Assembly (NCBI GenBank): GCA_009772935.1 | Contig: WOUR01000026.1 | Span: forward strand, 1-64,000 | Source of the DNA: Rhodospirillaceae bacterium | GTDB lineage: Bacteria; Pseudomonadota; Alphaproteobacteria; Reyranellales; Reyranellaceae | DNA: 64,000 bases | Reading direction: 5' to 3' | Shown here: positions 10,337 to 20,161 of the stretch, in pieces | How positions within the stretch are numbered: position 1 is the first letter of the stretch | How the letters are laid out: every line of letters starts with the position of its first letter | Translations under genes and position numbers: made by a program | The notes under the pieces: generated by a model | The model's input: the letters and a program-made list of their open reading frames with translations, nothing else | Databases searched by the model: none | What the model was told of the DNA's origin: nothing

Positions 10337-11428
10337 TCACCGCAGCTTCAGGGTGGCGAGGCCGGCCATCGCCAGGATGGCGGCGATGATCCAGAAGCGG
10401 AAGACGATGGTGGGCTCGGCCCATCCCTTCTGCTCGAAGTGATGGTGCAGCGGCGCCATGCGGAAGACCCGCTTGCCGGTCCATTTGTACGACAGGACCT
10501 GCACGATCACCGAGATGGTCTCCAGCACGAACAGGCCGCCGACGATCGACAGGACGATCTCGTGCTTGGTGACGACCGCGACCGCGCCCAGCGCGCCGCC
10601 GATGGCCAGCGAGCCGGTGTCGCCCATGAACACCATGGCGGGCGGGGCGTTGAACCACAGGAAACCGAGACCGGCGCCGACCAGCGCCGCCAGAACCACG
10701 GCCAGTTCGCCCGAGCGCGGCACGTGATGGAGATAGAGGTAGTTGGTCAGGATCGTGTTGCCGACGACGTAGGCGATCAGGCCGAACACCGCCGAGGCCA
10801 TGATGACGGGGCCGATGGCGAGGCCGTCGAGCCCGTCGGTCAGGTTGACGGCGTTCGAGGTGCCGGCGATCACCAGGATGCCGAACGCGATGAAGCCCAC
10901 AGCTCCCAGGGGGATCAGCACGTCCTTGAGGAACGGCACGGCGAGCTGGTAGCGCAGCGGCGCCGGTGACGCCTGGGCGACCAGGTAGACCGCGATGCCC
11001 GAGGCCACGACGGTGAGCGCGAGCTTGATCTTGCCCGGCACGCCCTTCGGGTTGCGTTTGGTGACCTTGAGGAAGTCGTCCCACAGGCCGACCGCGCCGA
11101 ACGCCAGGGTGACGCCGAGCACGATCCAGACGTAGCGGTTGGTGAGGTCGGCCCACAACAGGGTCGCGACCGACAGGGTGATGAGGATCAGCAGGCCGCC
11201 CATCGTCGGCGTGCCCTTCTTGGTCATCAGGTGGCTGGCGGGACCGTCGTCGCGGATCGGCTGCCCCTGCTTCTGCTTGCTGCGCAGCCAGCGGATCAGC
11301 GCGCCGCCGATCAGGAAGCTCAGCACCAGCGCCGTGAGGAAGGCGGCGATCGAACGGAACGTCAGGTAACGGAACAGGTTGAACGGCGTGAACAGGTCCG
11401 CCAGCGGATAGAGAAAGTTGTAGAACAT
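10337..11428 (-). CDS. mraY: Phospho-N-acetylmuramoyl-pentapeptide-transferase
   Basis: MraY makes lipid I by moving phospho-MurNAc-pentapeptide onto undecaprenyl phosphate. The 363-residue polytopic protein has about ten membrane segments and the family motifs [31 protein letters not shown] and the C-terminal histidine cluster [11 protein letters not shown]. It sits one base downstream of the murF stop and 4 bases before murD. Confidence 0.97.
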   Translation of the reverse strand: MFYNFLYPLADLFTPFNLFRYLTFRSIAAFLTALVLSFLIGGALIRWLRSKQKQGQPIRDDGPASHLMTKKGTPTMGGLLILITLSVATLLWADLTNRYVWIVLGVTLAFGAVGLWDDFLKVTKRNPKGVPGKIKLALTVVASGIAVYLVAQASPAPLRYQLAVPFLKDVLIPLGAVGFIAFGILVIAGTSNAVNLTDGLDGLAIGPVIMASAVFGLIAYVVGNTILTNYLYLHHVPRSGELAVVLAALVGAGLGFLWFNAPPAMVFMGDTGSLAIGGALGAVAVVTKHEIVLSIVGGLFVLETISVIVQVLSYKWTGKRVFRMAPLHHHFEQKGWAEPTIVFRFWIIAAILAMAGLATLKLR

Positions 11429-11429
11429 C

Positions 11430-12836
11430 CTAGCGTCCCGCCTCGCCGCCGCTGGCCGCCAGGATGGCGTCCACGACGATCTTCATTTTCGAGCCCAGCG
11501 AACCCTTCACCGCGACCACGTCCCCTGCCCTGAGCGCGGCGGCGACATCGCCTGCCAGCGCCGCCGAGTCCGGCCGGTGCACACCGCGCTGCGCGGGCTC
11601 GAGCCGCTGCCACAGAGCCTGCATGTGCGGACCGCACAGGAAGACCTGCGCCGCACCGCTCGCGGCCACCGCATCGGCGAGGCCCGCATGATAGGCATCC
11701 GCGTCCTCACCCAGCTCGCGCATGTCGCCCAGCGCCAGGATCCGCCGCCCGCCCGGCTGCGGCTCGGTCCGCGCCAGGACCGCCAGCATCGCCCCCACCG
11801 AAACCGGGTTGGCGTTGTAGCTCTCGTCCAGCAGCTCGATCGTGCCGCCGTCGAACGCCAGCCTGCGCCGTGCACCACGACCGGGCGAGGCCTTCACGTT
11901 GGCCAGGACGGCCGCCGCCTTCACCACATCCGCTCCCAGCGCCTCGACGACGGCCAGTGCGCCGATGCTGTTCAGCACCCAGTGTTCGCCGGCCGCGCCC
12001 AGCCGATACTCGATCCGGCGGCCGTGGATCAAGGCTGCAACATCACTGCCTGAATCCTGCAGGTCGCAAGCGACAAGACGTGCCTCCGCCGCCTCGCTGC
12101 GTCCGAAGCCGATGATGCGGGAAACGCCGAAATGACGGGCTTTTCCGGCCAGGCGCTCATAGTGGCGACTGTCGCGATTGAGCACGGCCACTGCGCCTTC
12201 CGCCATGCCGGCGAACAGGCAGCCCTTCTCGTCGGCCACCGCTTCCTCGCTGCCCATGTGGCCGATATGGACCGGCCCGACGTTGGTGACGATGCCGACA
12301 TGCGCCGCGACCTGCCGGGCCAGCGGTTCGATCTCACCGGGATGGTTCATGCCGATCTCGAAGACGCCGTAGCGCGCGTCCTGCGGCAGGCGCGCCAGGC
12401 TGATGGGCACGCCGACGTGGTTGTTGTAGCTGGCCATACTGGCTGAGGTCGGCGCCTGTGCCGACAACATCGCGCGCAGCGCGTCCTTGGTGCTGGTCTT
12501 GCCGACCGAGCCGGTGACGCTGGCGATACGCGCCGCGCTGCGGCGGCGGGCAGCGCGACCGAGTTCGACCAGCGCCTTCATCGTGTCGGGAACGCGGATC
12601 AGGGGACCCCCGGCGCCTTCGACGTCGCGCGACACGACGGCGGCCGCGGCACCGCGCGACAGGGCGTCGGCGACGAAGGCGTGACCGTCGGTCGTCTCGC
12701 CGCCCAGCGCGAAGAAGAGATCGCCCTTGCCGACGGCGCGGCTGTCGAAGGTCACGCCTTCGGCCTCGAACGGCGCGGTGACCGTCGCCGCCGACAGGGC
12801 GGACTGCACATCGTCGGAGGTCCAGAGCACGCTCAC
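11430..12836 (-). CDS. murF: UDP-N-acetylmuramoyl-tripeptide--D-alanyl-D-alanine ligase
   Basis: Adds the D-Ala-D-Ala made by Ddl to the tripeptide precursor. The 468 residues show the P-loop [16 protein letters not shown], the [11 protein letters not shown] motif and the C-terminal-domain signature [13 protein letters not shown], all MurF-like. It overlaps murE by 4 bases upstream. Length is normal. Confidence 0.97.
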   Translation of the reverse strand: MSVLWTSDDVQSALSAATVTAPFEAEGVTFDSRAVGKGDLFFALGGETTDGHAFVADALSRGAAAAVVSRDVEGAGGPLIRVPDTMKALVELGRAARRRSAARIASVTGSVGKTSTKDALRAMLSAQAPTSASMASYNNHVGVPISLARLPQDARYGVFEIGMNHPGEIEPLARQVAAHVGIVTNVGPVHIGHMGSEEAVADEKGCLFAGMAEGAVAVLNRDSRHYERLAGKARHFGVSRIIGFGRSEAAEARLVACDLQDSGSDVAALIHGRRIEYRLGAAGEHWVLNSIGALAVVEALGADVVKAAAVLANVKASPGRGARRRLAFDGGTIELLDESYNANPVSVGAMLAVLARTEPQPGGRRILALGDMRELGEDADAYHAGLADAVAASGAAQVFLCGPHMQALWQRLEPAQRGVHRPDSAALAGDVAAALRAGDVVAVKGSLGSKMKIVVDAILAASGGEAGR

Positions 12837-14320
12837 GTCCCGCCTCCGGTCAGCGTGCGCGCCTCCTCGGCATCGTCGAAATGATGTGTCACGCCTTTGA
12901 TCGTCTGGCCGGTCTCGTGGCCCTTGCCCGCGATCAGCAGCAGGTCGTCGGCGCTCGACAGCGCCTCCATGCCAGCTGCGATGGCGGCGTGCCGGCCGTT
13001 TGCGATCTCGAGCCAGTTGCGCCGGCCGCCGGCGATGCCCCGCACGATCTCGGCGCGGATCGCCGCCGGCTCCTCGCTGCGCGGATTGTCGTCGGTCACG
13101 ATCGCGAGGTCGGCAAGACGCGTCGCGATCTCGCCCATCACCGGGCGCTTGGCACGGTCGCGATCGCCGCCGCAGCCGAAGACCACGACGAGCTTGCCGC
13201 GAGCGAAGGGCCGCAAGGTCCGCAGCACCGTCTCCAGCGCCTCGGGCTTGTGGGCATAGTCGACATAGACGGCGGCACCGGAGCGATGCCGGGCCACGAG
13301 CTGCAGGCGGCCGGGCGCGCCCGTCAGGTGGGCAAGAGCCTCCACGGCACGGGCCGGTTCGCCGCCCGTGGCCACCACGAGGCCGAGGGCCGCCAGCGCG
13401 TTAGAGGCCTGGAATCCACCGACCAGCGGGAGGTCGATCTCGTGACGCGCGCCCATGATGTCCAGCGCAAGGCGCTGCCCGTCCGGCGTCGGATCGTCAC
13501 TCAGCAACCGGATTTCCCGGCCCTTCGCGCCGTAGGTCCAGAAGCGGATGCCCCGCTGCCGGCAGATCGCACCGAGCGCCTCGGCCCGGTCGCTGTCGGC
13601 ATTGACGACCGCGGTTCCGCCCGGCGGCAGCAGGACCTCGAACAGGCGCGCCTTGGCCGCGAAGTAGCGATCCATCGACTGGTGATAGTCGAGATGCTCG
13701 TGCGTCAGGTTGGTGAAGGCCGCGGCCGCCAGGTGCAGCCCGTCGAGCCGGTGCTGGTCGATGCCGTGGCTCGACGCCTCGATGGCCAGATGCGAGACGC
13801 CTTCGCGCGCCAGCGTCGCGAGGTCCTCGTGAAGCTGGACCGGATCGGGTGTCGTCAGGCCGCCGTCGCGCACGAGGCCGGGCGAGACGATGCCCAGCGT
13901 GCCGACGCTTGCGGCCTTCAGCCCCATCCGCTCCCAGATCTGGCGCATGAAATGGACCGTCGAGGACTTGCCGTTGGTGCCGGTGACGGCGGCGATCGTG
14001 GCCGGCTGCAGACCGGCGAAGGCCGACGCCATCAACGCCACGCGACGCCGCGGATTGGCGTCTCGCACGACGACGATGCCGGGATCGAGCGAGGGCAGCA
14101 CCGCATCGGGCGCGGCCAGGATCGCGACGGCGCCGCGCCGCACGGCATCGTCGACGAACGCCGCACCGTCGTGCTGGGTACCCGGAAGGGCCGCGAAGAG
14201 ATAACCGGGCTGGACCTTGCGCGAGTCGAGCGTCAGGCCGGCGAGAACGGGATCGCGCGGAAGCGCGGAAGAGATCGCGTTTGCGTCGGCGCTCCGGCGC
14301 ATGAGCTCACTCAGACGCAA
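12833..14320 (-). CDS. murE: UDP-MurNAc-L-alanyl-D-glutamate--2,6-diaminopimelate ligase
   Basis: MurE adds the third stem-peptide residue. The 495-residue product has the P-loop AVTGTNGKSSTVHFM and, in the C-terminal domain, the DDNPRSEEP motif. DNPR is the known determinant for meso-diaminopimelate (lysine-adding enzymes differ), so the wall is inferred to be DAP-type. The start overlaps the end of ftsI by 14 bases. Confidence 0.97.
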   Translation of the reverse strand: MRLSELMRRSADANAISSALPRDPVLAGLTLDSRKVQPGYLFAALPGTQHDGAAFVDDAVRRGAVAILAAPDAVLPSLDPGIVVVRDANPRRRVALMASAFAGLQPATIAAVTGTNGKSSTVHFMRQIWERMGLKAASVGTLGIVSPGLVRDGGLTTPDPVQLHEDLATLAREGVSHLAIEASSHGIDQHRLDGLHLAAAAFTNLTHEHLDYHQSMDRYFAAKARLFEVLLPPGGTAVVNADSDRAEALGAICRQRGIRFWTYGAKGREIRLLSDDPTPDGQRLALDIMGARHEIDLPLVGGFQASNALAALGLVVATGGEPARAVEALAHLTGAPGRLQLVARHRSGAAVYVDYAHKPEALETVLRTLRPFARGKLVVVFGCGGDRDRAKRPVMGEIATRLADLAIVTDDNPRSEEPAAIRAEIVRGIAGGRRNWLEIANGRHAAIAAGMEALSSADDLLLIAGKGHETGQTIKGVTHHFDDAEEARTLTGGGT

Positions 14321-16172
14321 CGCGGCGCACTCCCGGACCGGGCGCGGCCGCCGTCTGACCGGGGGCCGGGCGAACCGGCAACGCCTTGCGGTGATCGCCC
14401 GGAGAACGGCGCACGCTGGCGGGCACGAGCTGCGGCGGAGCGACAGGTGGCGGTACCGGCGTCGAGGCGATCTCGATCGGTGGCAGCCCGTCCTTCAGGT
14501 CGCCCGGCAGGATGCCGTAGAGCGACACCATCTGCTCGATGATGACCTTGACCGAAGGGGCCGCCACCCAGCCGGCCGTCGCGTAACCACCAGTCTCGGG
14601 CAGGCCCTTCGGCTCGTCGAGCGAGACGATGATGACGAATTTGGGATCGTTCATCGGAAACGCGCCGACGAAGGAGCTGATCAGCGCCTTCTGGCGATAG
14701 CCGCCTCGCCCCGGCTTCTCGGCCGTGCCGGTCTTGCCGCCGACCTCGTAGCCGGGGACATTGGCGTTCTTGCCCGTGCCTTCGACGGCGTTCAGCCGCA
14801 GCAGCTGCCGCATGTTGACCGACGTCTTCTGCTGGATGACCCGCCGGCCCTTGTCGCTGCCCGCGTGGCGCTTCACCAGCGAGGGCTGGTAGAGGATGCC
14901 GCCGTTGATCATCGCCGCCGATCCCATCGCCAGGTGGAGCGGCGTCACCGAGATGCCGTGACCGAAGGCGATGGTCATGGTGTTGATCCTCATCCAGTGG
15001 CGCGGCCAGAGCGGCGCCGCGACTTCCGGAAGCTGGGTCGAGATGGGCTTGAGGAATCCGATCTTGTCGAAGAAGGCGCGCTGGCCTTCGGGTCCCATGA
15101 CCTCGACCGCCATCTTGGCCGAAGCGATGTTCGACGAGTACTTGAACGTCTCGGCCACGTTCAGCGGCCGGCGCTGGGCATGGTCGTCGTTGATGGTGAA
15201 GCGGTCGATGCGGATCGGCGACGTGGCGTCGAACACGCTGTTCAGCCCAACCTTCCCGCTGTCGAGCGCCATCGCCGTGTTGAAGATCTTGAAGGTCGAA
15301 CCCTGTTCGTAGACGCCGAGGGTCGCGCGGTTGAACAGCGCCTCGTTGGTGAGCGTCCGGGTGCTGTTGGGATTGTAGGTCGGCAGCGACGCCATGGCGA
15401 GGACCTCGCCGTTGGTGACGTCCATGACGATCGCGGTGGCGCCGATGGCCGAGAATTTCTGGACGGCGCGCGCGATCTCGCGCTCGACGATGCGCTGCAG
15501 GCGAAGGTCGATCGAGAGCTGGAGAGTCTCGCCGCTCTGGAGCTGCTGGTCGAAGTAGCGCTCCACGCCCGCCAGGCCGGTATTGTCGACGCTGGCATAG
15601 CCCATGATGTGCGCCGCCGCCGTTCCCTGCGGATAGATCCGCCGTTCCTCGGCCTGGAAGTCGAGACCTGGAATGCCGAGTCGGTTGACGCGGTCGTGCT
15701 CGCGCGGGCTCAGGCCGCGCTTGATCCAGACGAAGGTCCTGTCGCCTTCCAGCTTCTCGCGGACATCGTCGTACTTGAGGTCGGGCAGCGCCGTCACGAT
15801 CTTGCGCGCGGCTTCCTGCGGATCGATCAACAGGTGCGGATTGACGAAGGCCGACATGACCGGAACCGACGTCGCCAGCACGGCGCCGTTGCGGTCCACG
15901 ATGTCGGCGCGCTCCGACTGGATCGAGCCGCCGCGGGCGGCGACGCGCTGGGTCGGCTCGGCGCCGTCGCGCAGCAGCGACACGTAGCCCATGCGCAGGC
16001 CGACGGCCGTGAAGGCGATGCCGAAGATCACCGAGGCGATCACCAGGCGCTGGCGGGCGGTCTCCTGGACGTCACCCTTCAGGCGCTCCTTGGGCGAGGC
16101 GTAACGCGCGCCGGCCGCCGCGTTTACCGCGGCGGCCGGTTCGGGCGACCCAGACTTTCGCCACAGCTTCAC
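14307..16172 (-). CDS. ftsI: Septal peptidoglycan transpeptidase FtsI (PBP3)
   Basis: A class B penicillin-binding protein that cross-links septal peptidoglycan with FtsW. The start is the GTG at 16172 ([15 protein letters not shown]), overlapping the ftsL stop as GTGA, giving 621 residues; the track ORF upstream is shadow. There is a cytoplasmic tail, one membrane segment (RLVIASVIFGIAFTAVGL), a PBP dimerisation domain, and a transpeptidase domain with the active-site SxxK (EQGSTFKIF), SxN (KYSSNIAS) and KTG (GGKTGTAEKPG) motifs. The C-terminus is a proline-rich tail of about 50 residues after the catalytic domain, probably disordered. Confidence 0.96.
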   Translation of the reverse strand: MKLWRKSGSPEPAAAVNAAAGARYASPKERLKGDVQETARQRLVIASVIFGIAFTAVGLRMGYVSLLRDGAEPTQRVAARGGSIQSERADIVDRNGAVLATSVPVMSAFVNPHLLIDPQEAARKIVTALPDLKYDDVREKLEGDRTFVWIKRGLSPREHDRVNRLGIPGLDFQAEERRIYPQGTAAAHIMGYASVDNTGLAGVERYFDQQLQSGETLQLSIDLRLQRIVEREIARAVQKFSAIGATAIVMDVTNGEVLAMASLPTYNPNSTRTLTNEALFNRATLGVYEQGSTFKIFNTAMALDSGKVGLNSVFDATSPIRIDRFTINDDHAQRRPLNVAETFKYSSNIASAKMAVEVMGPEGQRAFFDKIGFLKPISTQLPEVAAPLWPRHWMRINTMTIAFGHGISVTPLHLAMGSAAMINGGILYQPSLVKRHAGSDKGRRVIQQKTSVNMRQLLRLNAVEGTGKNANVPGYEVGGKTGTAEKPGRGGYRQKALISSFVGAFPMNDPKFVIIVSLDEPKGLPETGGYATAGWVAAPSVKVIIEQMVSLYGILPGDLKDGLPPIEIASTPVPPPVAPPQLVPASVRRSPGDHRKALPVRPAPGQTAAAPGPGVRRVASE

Positions 16173-16723
16173 CGGGAACCCCCTTCGTTTCTCGAGAGGA
16201 TGTCGTCGATGGAGACTGCGACGCTCTGGCCGTCGCCAACCGGACCCGATGTTGCCGGCTCTTGGATCTGGGCCGGTCGAGGGGGCGTCGTGGGTCCGGG
16301 GGTACGCTTGGAAAGGGGTGCGGAGGCCGGCGAGGGGCTGCCGGCCTCCGCTGCGACGCGGCCACCACCACCGGGCAAAGTCGACGAGGGGACGTCGTTG
16401 CCCGTTCGTGGGGGGGAAGGAGGTGGTGGATCGCGCCGCGGGGGGACAGATTCGGGTTTGAGCTGATCGAGCCGGACGACCTGCTTGATGGATGCCGACT
16501 CGAGCTTGAGATGCTTCTGTGCGAGCACTTCGATGCGCTCGGATTCGTTCAGGTGAGCCCATTCGACCCGCAGGATGTGCGTGGCCTGCTGGCTCTCGAT
16601 GATCTTCTGGTTGGTGCGGTCGATGCGCTCCTCGAGGTCCTGCACCTTGTACTTGACGGTGAACAGGCCCACGGCCGTGGCGACGGCGACGACCGACCAG
16701 AACAGGAGACCGCGATGGATCAT
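16169..16723 (-). CDS. ftsL: Cell division protein FtsL, with long proline-rich C-terminal extension
   Basis: Small bitopic divisome protein expected between rsmH and ftsI. The ATG at 16723 overlaps the rsmH stop as ATGA. Residues 5-22 are a single membrane segment ([18 protein letters not shown]) followed by a coiled-coil-like region ([18 protein letters not shown]) and the FtsL-like [16 protein letters not shown] stretch. After about residue 90 the sequence becomes a proline, serine and glycine-rich tail, making it 184 residues, clearly longer than the usual FtsL of about 100-130. Assignment rests on position and topology because FtsL is poorly conserved. Confidence 0.85.
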   Translation of the reverse strand: MIHRGLLFWSVVAVATAVGLFTVKYKVQDLEERIDRTNQKIIESQQATHILRVEWAHLNESERIEVLAQKHLKLESASIKQVVRLDQLKPESVPPRRDPPPPSPPRTGNDVPSSTLPGGGGRVAAEAGSPSPASAPLSKRTPGPTTPPRPAQIQEPATSGPVGDGQSVAVSIDDILSRNEGGSR

Positions 16724-17667
16724 GCGGCGCCTTCCGCGCCGAGCTTCTCGGCGACCCGCAGGCGGGCGGAGCGGGCCCGCGGATTGGCGGCGACTTCCTC
16801 GTCGGACGGCAGTACCGGTTTGCGCGAGAGATCGCGCAGGGTGGCGGTCCGCGCACCGGCGCCCGGCGGTGCGTGGCGCGACGGCCCCGGCGTCCGACCG
16901 GCACGGGCGCGCACGAATTCCTTGACGGCGCGGTCTTCGAGCGAATGGAACGACACGACCGCAAGACGGCCGCCCGGTGCCAGCACCTGCTCGGCGGCCG
17001 CAAGGCCGCGCTCGAGTTCGCCCAGCTCGTCGTTCACGGCAATGCGCAGCGCCTGGAAGGTGCGCGTGGCGGGATCGCTCTCGTCCCGTCCTTGCGGGCC
17101 GACCGCACGGCGTACGATCTCTGCCAGTTCGCCGGTGGTTTCGATGTGCTTGGTGCGGCGCGCCTCGACGATGCTGCGGGCCACGCGGCGACTGCGGCGT
17201 TCCTCGCCGTAGCGCCAGATGATGTCGGCAAGCTCCGTTTCGTTTGTCTCGTTGACGAGATCCGCCGCCGACGGACCGCTCTTTTCCATCCGCATGTCGA
17301 GCGGGCCCGAGGCACGGAAGGAGAAGCCGCGATCGGCCTGATCGAACTGCATCGACGAGACGCCGAGATCGAGCGCCACGCCATCGATATCCTCGACACC
17401 CTCGGCCGACAGGAGCTCGGCCATGTCGCCGAAGCGGCCCTCGATCAGGCGCAGGCGCGGCGCATAGCGCTCGGCCAGCGCCCGGCCGGCGGCGATCGCA
17501 TCGGGATCGCGATCGATGGCGATCACCTGACAATCGGCGCGATCGAGCATGGCGGCCGTGTAGCCACCGGCGCCGAACGTGCCGTCGAGATAGCGGCCGC
17601 CGTCGCGCGGCTGCAGCGCATCGACGACTTCGCGGGCCATCACCGGAACATGGCGGACTCCGCTCAT
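16720..17667 (-). CDS. rsmH: 16S rRNA (cytosine(1402)-N(4))-methyltransferase RsmH (MraW)
   Basis: SAM-dependent methylation of C1402 in 16S rRNA. The ATG at 17667 ([20 protein letters not shown]) overlaps the mraZ stop as ATGA and gives 315 residues. The SAM site [16 protein letters not shown], the [21 protein letters not shown] region and the C-terminal [15 protein letters not shown] motif are characteristic. Normal second gene of the dcw cluster. Confidence 0.97.
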   Translation of the reverse strand: MSGVRHVPVMAREVVDALQPRDGGRYLDGTFGAGGYTAAMLDRADCQVIAIDRDPDAIAAGRALAERYAPRLRLIEGRFGDMAELLSAEGVEDIDGVALDLGVSSMQFDQADRGFSFRASGPLDMRMEKSGPSAADLVNETNETELADIIWRYGEERRSRRVARSIVEARRTKHIETTGELAEIVRRAVGPQGRDESDPATRTFQALRIAVNDELGELERGLAAAEQVLAPGGRLAVVSFHSLEDRAVKEFVRARAGRTPGPSRHAPPGAGARTATLRDLSRKPVLPSDEEVAANPRARSARLRVAEKLGAEGAA

Positions 17668-18143
17668 GCGTCGCCTCCGCCCAGGTTGCGCACGAACGCG
17701 GCCATCTTCTCGCGTTCGGCTTCGCGGCGAGCCTGCCAGCGGCCGGGATTCCAGAGCTGGAACTTGTCGACCTTGCCCACCAGCATGACGCCGTCGGTCG
17801 CATCGAGCGTCTGGACGAACTCGGCGGGCATGGTGAAACGGCCGTCCGGCTCCAGCGAAATGGTGCGGGCGCCGGCCGAGAGATAGCCCGCCGGATCGAA
17901 GGCGTCGTCGTCGAGCGCGACCTTCAGCGAGCCCTTGGGGCCCAGCGCTTCGGCACGAAGGCGGTCCAGCATCGCATCGAAGCCCGCGCGGGAGTTGCCG
18001 TTCACGAGGCCGGGGATGGTCGGGGAATGATAGAGAACGAACGCGCCGCGATCTTCCGCAGGCAGTTCGTCGCGAAAAGCCGCGGGCAACAGAACCCGGC
18101 CTTTCTTGTCCAGCTTGATCAGGATCTCGGACCGGAATGCCAC
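17664..18143 (-). CDS. mraZ: Transcriptional regulator MraZ
   Basis: First gene of the dcw operon; MraZ binds DNA as an oligomer and in E. coli represses its own operon. The 159-residue product has two AbrB-like halves: [24 protein letters not shown] at the N-terminus and [20 protein letters not shown] in the middle. A four-repeat operator lies 60-100 bases upstream. The start at 18143 is the only well placed ATG. Confidence 0.95.
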   Translation of the reverse strand: MAFRSEILIKLDKKGRVLLPAAFRDELPAEDRGAFVLYHSPTIPGLVNGNSRAGFDAMLDRLRAEALGPKGSLKVALDDDAFDPAGYLSAGARTISLEPDGRFTMPAEFVQTLDATDGVMLVGKVDKFQLWNPGRWQARREAEREKMAAFVRNLGGGDA

Positions 18144-18202
18144 GGCCCATCTCCCCTCTAGACCCGCTGCAGGTGCCCCACGCTCCTGCGTCGTCTGTTA
18201 CA

Positions 18203-18239
18203 CGGGATACAATGGGATATCATGGGAAAGACCGGGATG
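18203..18239. promoter_or_regulatory. MraZ operator: four GGGA repeats at exact 10-base spacing
   Basis: On the + strand GGGAT, GGGAT, GGGAA and GGGAT begin at 18204, 18214, 18224 and 18234, one helical turn apart. MraZ is known to bind short G-rich direct repeats with this period in front of mraZ. The site lies between the AT-rich stretch at 18240-18300, where the dcw promoter is likely (a GATAAT is visible on the minus strand), and the mraZ start, so binding would act just downstream of or over the start of transcription. The operator reading is inferred from pattern and position. Confidence 0.75.
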
Positions 18240-18357
18240 CAATTATCAAAGAGGAGAATCCACAAGGAATCTGAACGACTTAGACACAACATCTATTGTG
18301 CGCTCGCTGCATGCCAGCACAAGGGGTTGTAGACGCGACTCGTCACGCGGAAGCGAA

Positions 18358-18750
18358 AAGGGTCAGACGGCCTGTAAGCCGGGTTCTGTCCTCGCCCGAA
18401 AGCGATGGATGGCCATTCCTCTGGGACGCCCGTTACCGAACGCCTCGCGCGACCGACCCGGGCGACGACGCGGAAACACCGCTGCCGGTTGCCCGGCGTG
18501 TCGCCCCTATTTGGTCTTGCTCCCGGTGGGGTTTGCCGTGCCGCTTCCGTTGCCGGTCGCGCGGTGGGCTCTTACCCCACCGTTTCACCCTTGCCGTCCT
18601 GGCGAGCCAGGCAGGCGGTTTGTTTTCTGTGGCACTTTCCCTGGGGTCGCCCCCGCCGGACGTTATCCGGCACCGTGTCTCCGTGGAGCCCGGACTTTCC
18701 TCACCCGCGCGGTTGCCCACCCGAGTGCAGCCATCCAGCCGTCTGACCCG
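18358..18750 (-). ncRNA. rnpB: RNase P RNA (type A)
   Basis: Catalytic RNA that trims tRNA 5' leaders. On the minus strand the 5' end GGGTCAGACGGC pairs with the 3' end GCCGTCTGACCC to form helix P1, and between them are conserved blocks GAGGAAAGTCCGGGCTCC near the 5' end and ACAGAACCCGGCTTACAGGCC near the 3' end. The conserved CACAGAAA segment is also visible. Ends are set from P1 and may be off by a few bases. It begins 8 bases after the stop of the upstream amidase gene and is followed by the dcw promoter region. Track ORFs over it are artefacts. Confidence 0.95.
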
Positions 18751-18758
18751 GCGCCTGA

Positions 18759-19448
18759 CTAGGCCGCCCGCCCCAGCGGGTCAAGCAGACCGGCGAGCAG
18801 CGCCTTCGTTTCCGGGTCGACCATGCCGTCCACCTGGGCCGGCCGGTAATGGCGCTGGAAGGCCTTGACGATCTCCTTCGGCGGCACGGCGAGCGGCGGC
18901 GCATAGCCGAATCGCTGAAGAGCCTTGTGGAAGTCGCCGTCGAGCGGCCGCGTGCCGGCCCTGGGCCACAGCCCTATCCCCTGCTCAGCCAGCACCTTCC
19001 AGGGAAAGCGACGACCGGGATCGATCTTGCGCTGGGGCGCGATGTCGGAATGGCCGACGACGTTGCGCGGCTCGATCGCCGGATGGCGCGCAAGGATGCC
19101 GCGGCACAGCTCGATCAGTGCCTCGACCTGTTCGGGCGGATAGTCGTGGCGATCTCCGTGCAGGTTCACGATCTCGATGCCGATCGACGTGCCGTTCAGC
19201 GCCTCGCGGCCGCGCCACCAGGATTTGCCGGCATGCCAGGCGGTGCGATCCTCGGGCACGAGACGGTAGGCGGTACCGTCGAGGTCCAGCACGTAGTGGG
19301 AGCTGACACGGTGCTCTCGCGCGGGGTCGCGCAGGATGTCGAGCGACTCCTTCAACGGCAGCTCCGTGTAATGCAGCACCAGTATGTCGACGATCCCGTT
19401 CGCCGGCCTCGGCGCGTGGTTGGGCGACGGCAGCTCGACGAGTTTCAC
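18759..19448 (-). CDS. N-acetylmuramoyl-L-alanine amidase, AmpD-like
   Basis: Zinc amidase of the Amidase_2 family that cleaves the bond between MurNAc and the stem peptide, probably in muropeptide recycling. The GTG at 19448 ([15 protein letters not shown]) begins 2 bases after the preceding stop and gives 229 residues; the track ORF upstream is a shadow. The fold is marked by [32 protein letters not shown], the AWHAGKSWW metal-site region and [16 protein letters not shown]. The C-terminal third resembles a peptidoglycan-binding helical domain ([15 protein letters not shown]). No signal peptide is seen, which favours a cytoplasmic AmpD-type role. Confidence 0.88.
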   Translation of the reverse strand: MKLVELPSPNHAPRPANGIVDILVLHYTELPLKESLDILRDPAREHRVSSHYVLDLDGTAYRLVPEDRTAWHAGKSWWRGREALNGTSIGIEIVNLHGDRHDYPPEQVEALIELCRGILARHPAIEPRNVVGHSDIAPQRKIDPGRRFPWKVLAEQGIGLWPRAGTRPLDGDFHKALQRFGYAPPLAVPPKEIVKAFQRHYRPAQVDGMVDPETKALLAGLLDPLGRAA

Positions 19449-19450
19449 GC

Positions 19451-20152
19451 TCAGGCCGCGACCAGACCGCGCTGCCTGCGCAGCCGGTCGTAGGCGTCGT
19501 TGATCAGCGCGAGCTTGCGGTTCGCCACCGCGATCGCCTCCTCCGGCAGGCCCTGCGCCATCAGCCGGTCGGGATGGTTGGCGCGAACCTGCCGCAGCCA
19601 GGCCTCGCGGATCTGCTCGTCGGTGGCCAGCGGGTCGATGCCCAGCACGACGCAGGGTTCGCATTCGACGACACCAAGTGCCGCCGCTTTCGCACGCTCG
19701 AAGCGAGAACTCGGCAGGCCGAAGATGCGCGCGACCTTGGCGAGATATTCAGCTTCCGCCGCATCAATCCTGCCGTCCGCCTGCGCAATGCTGAACAGGC
19801 CCTCGATCACATTCTCGAGGATTTCCGGCGCATCGGGAAACAGCGCCGCTACCTGACGCGCATAGGTCTCGAACCCGCCGGCATCGCGCTTGGCGAGATC
19901 GAAGAAGCGCTCGACATTCGCCTCCTCGCCCGGCGGCACCTCGAAGAAGTCGCGGAATGCCGCCCTCTCGACCTCCGAGACCTCGCCGTCGACGCGGGCC
20001 ATCTTGGCCCCCAGCGCGATGACCCCGATGGTGAAGCCGATCTGCCGCAGGCCGGGATGGCCGCCATCGTCGGCCGGCGGCGAAGACAACCCCAGCAGCT
20101 CGGCGATGCCGAGGCCGTTCATGCCCTCAACGATTTTGTCCCAGATCCTCAT
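19451..20152 (-). CDS. DjlA-like protein: TerB domain plus C-terminal J domain
   Basis: The 233-residue protein has a TerB-type helical domain (about residues 35-140, with acidic repeats such as [17 protein letters not shown] and [16 protein letters not shown]) followed by a J domain ([18 protein letters not shown]) with the HPD tripeptide in ANHPDRLM. J domains stimulate DnaK-type ATPases. Unlike E. coli DjlA there is no clear N-terminal membrane segment, so it may be soluble. The stop is 2 bases before the amidase start, so the pair is probably one operon; this pairing next to rnpB/mraZ is familiar in alphaproteobacteria. Confidence 0.85.
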   Translation of the reverse strand: MRIWDKIVEGMNGLGIAELLGLSSPPADDGGHPGLRQIGFTIGVIALGAKMARVDGEVSEVERAAFRDFFEVPPGEEANVERFFDLAKRDAGGFETYARQVAALFPDAPEILENVIEGLFSIAQADGRIDAAEAEYLAKVARIFGLPSSRFERAKAAALGVVECEPCVVLGIDPLATDEQIREAWLRQVRANHPDRLMAQGLPEEAIAVANRKLALINDAYDRLRRQRGLVAA

Positions 20153-20161
20153 GCCGTGTCC

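Noticed and set aside
14217-16466. 749-residue plus-strand ORF opposite ftsI
   Set aside because: Antisense shadow; ftsI on the other strand has all PBP motifs.
18204-18238. Tandem 10-base repeat as a possible CRISPR or mini-satellite
   Set aside because: The repeat unit is only 4-5 conserved bases at one helical turn, with the position and pattern of MraZ boxes.
18106-18868. Several plus-strand ORFs between mraZ and the amidase gene
   Set aside because: They cross the RNase P RNA gene, whose P1 helix and conserved blocks are clear on the minus strand.
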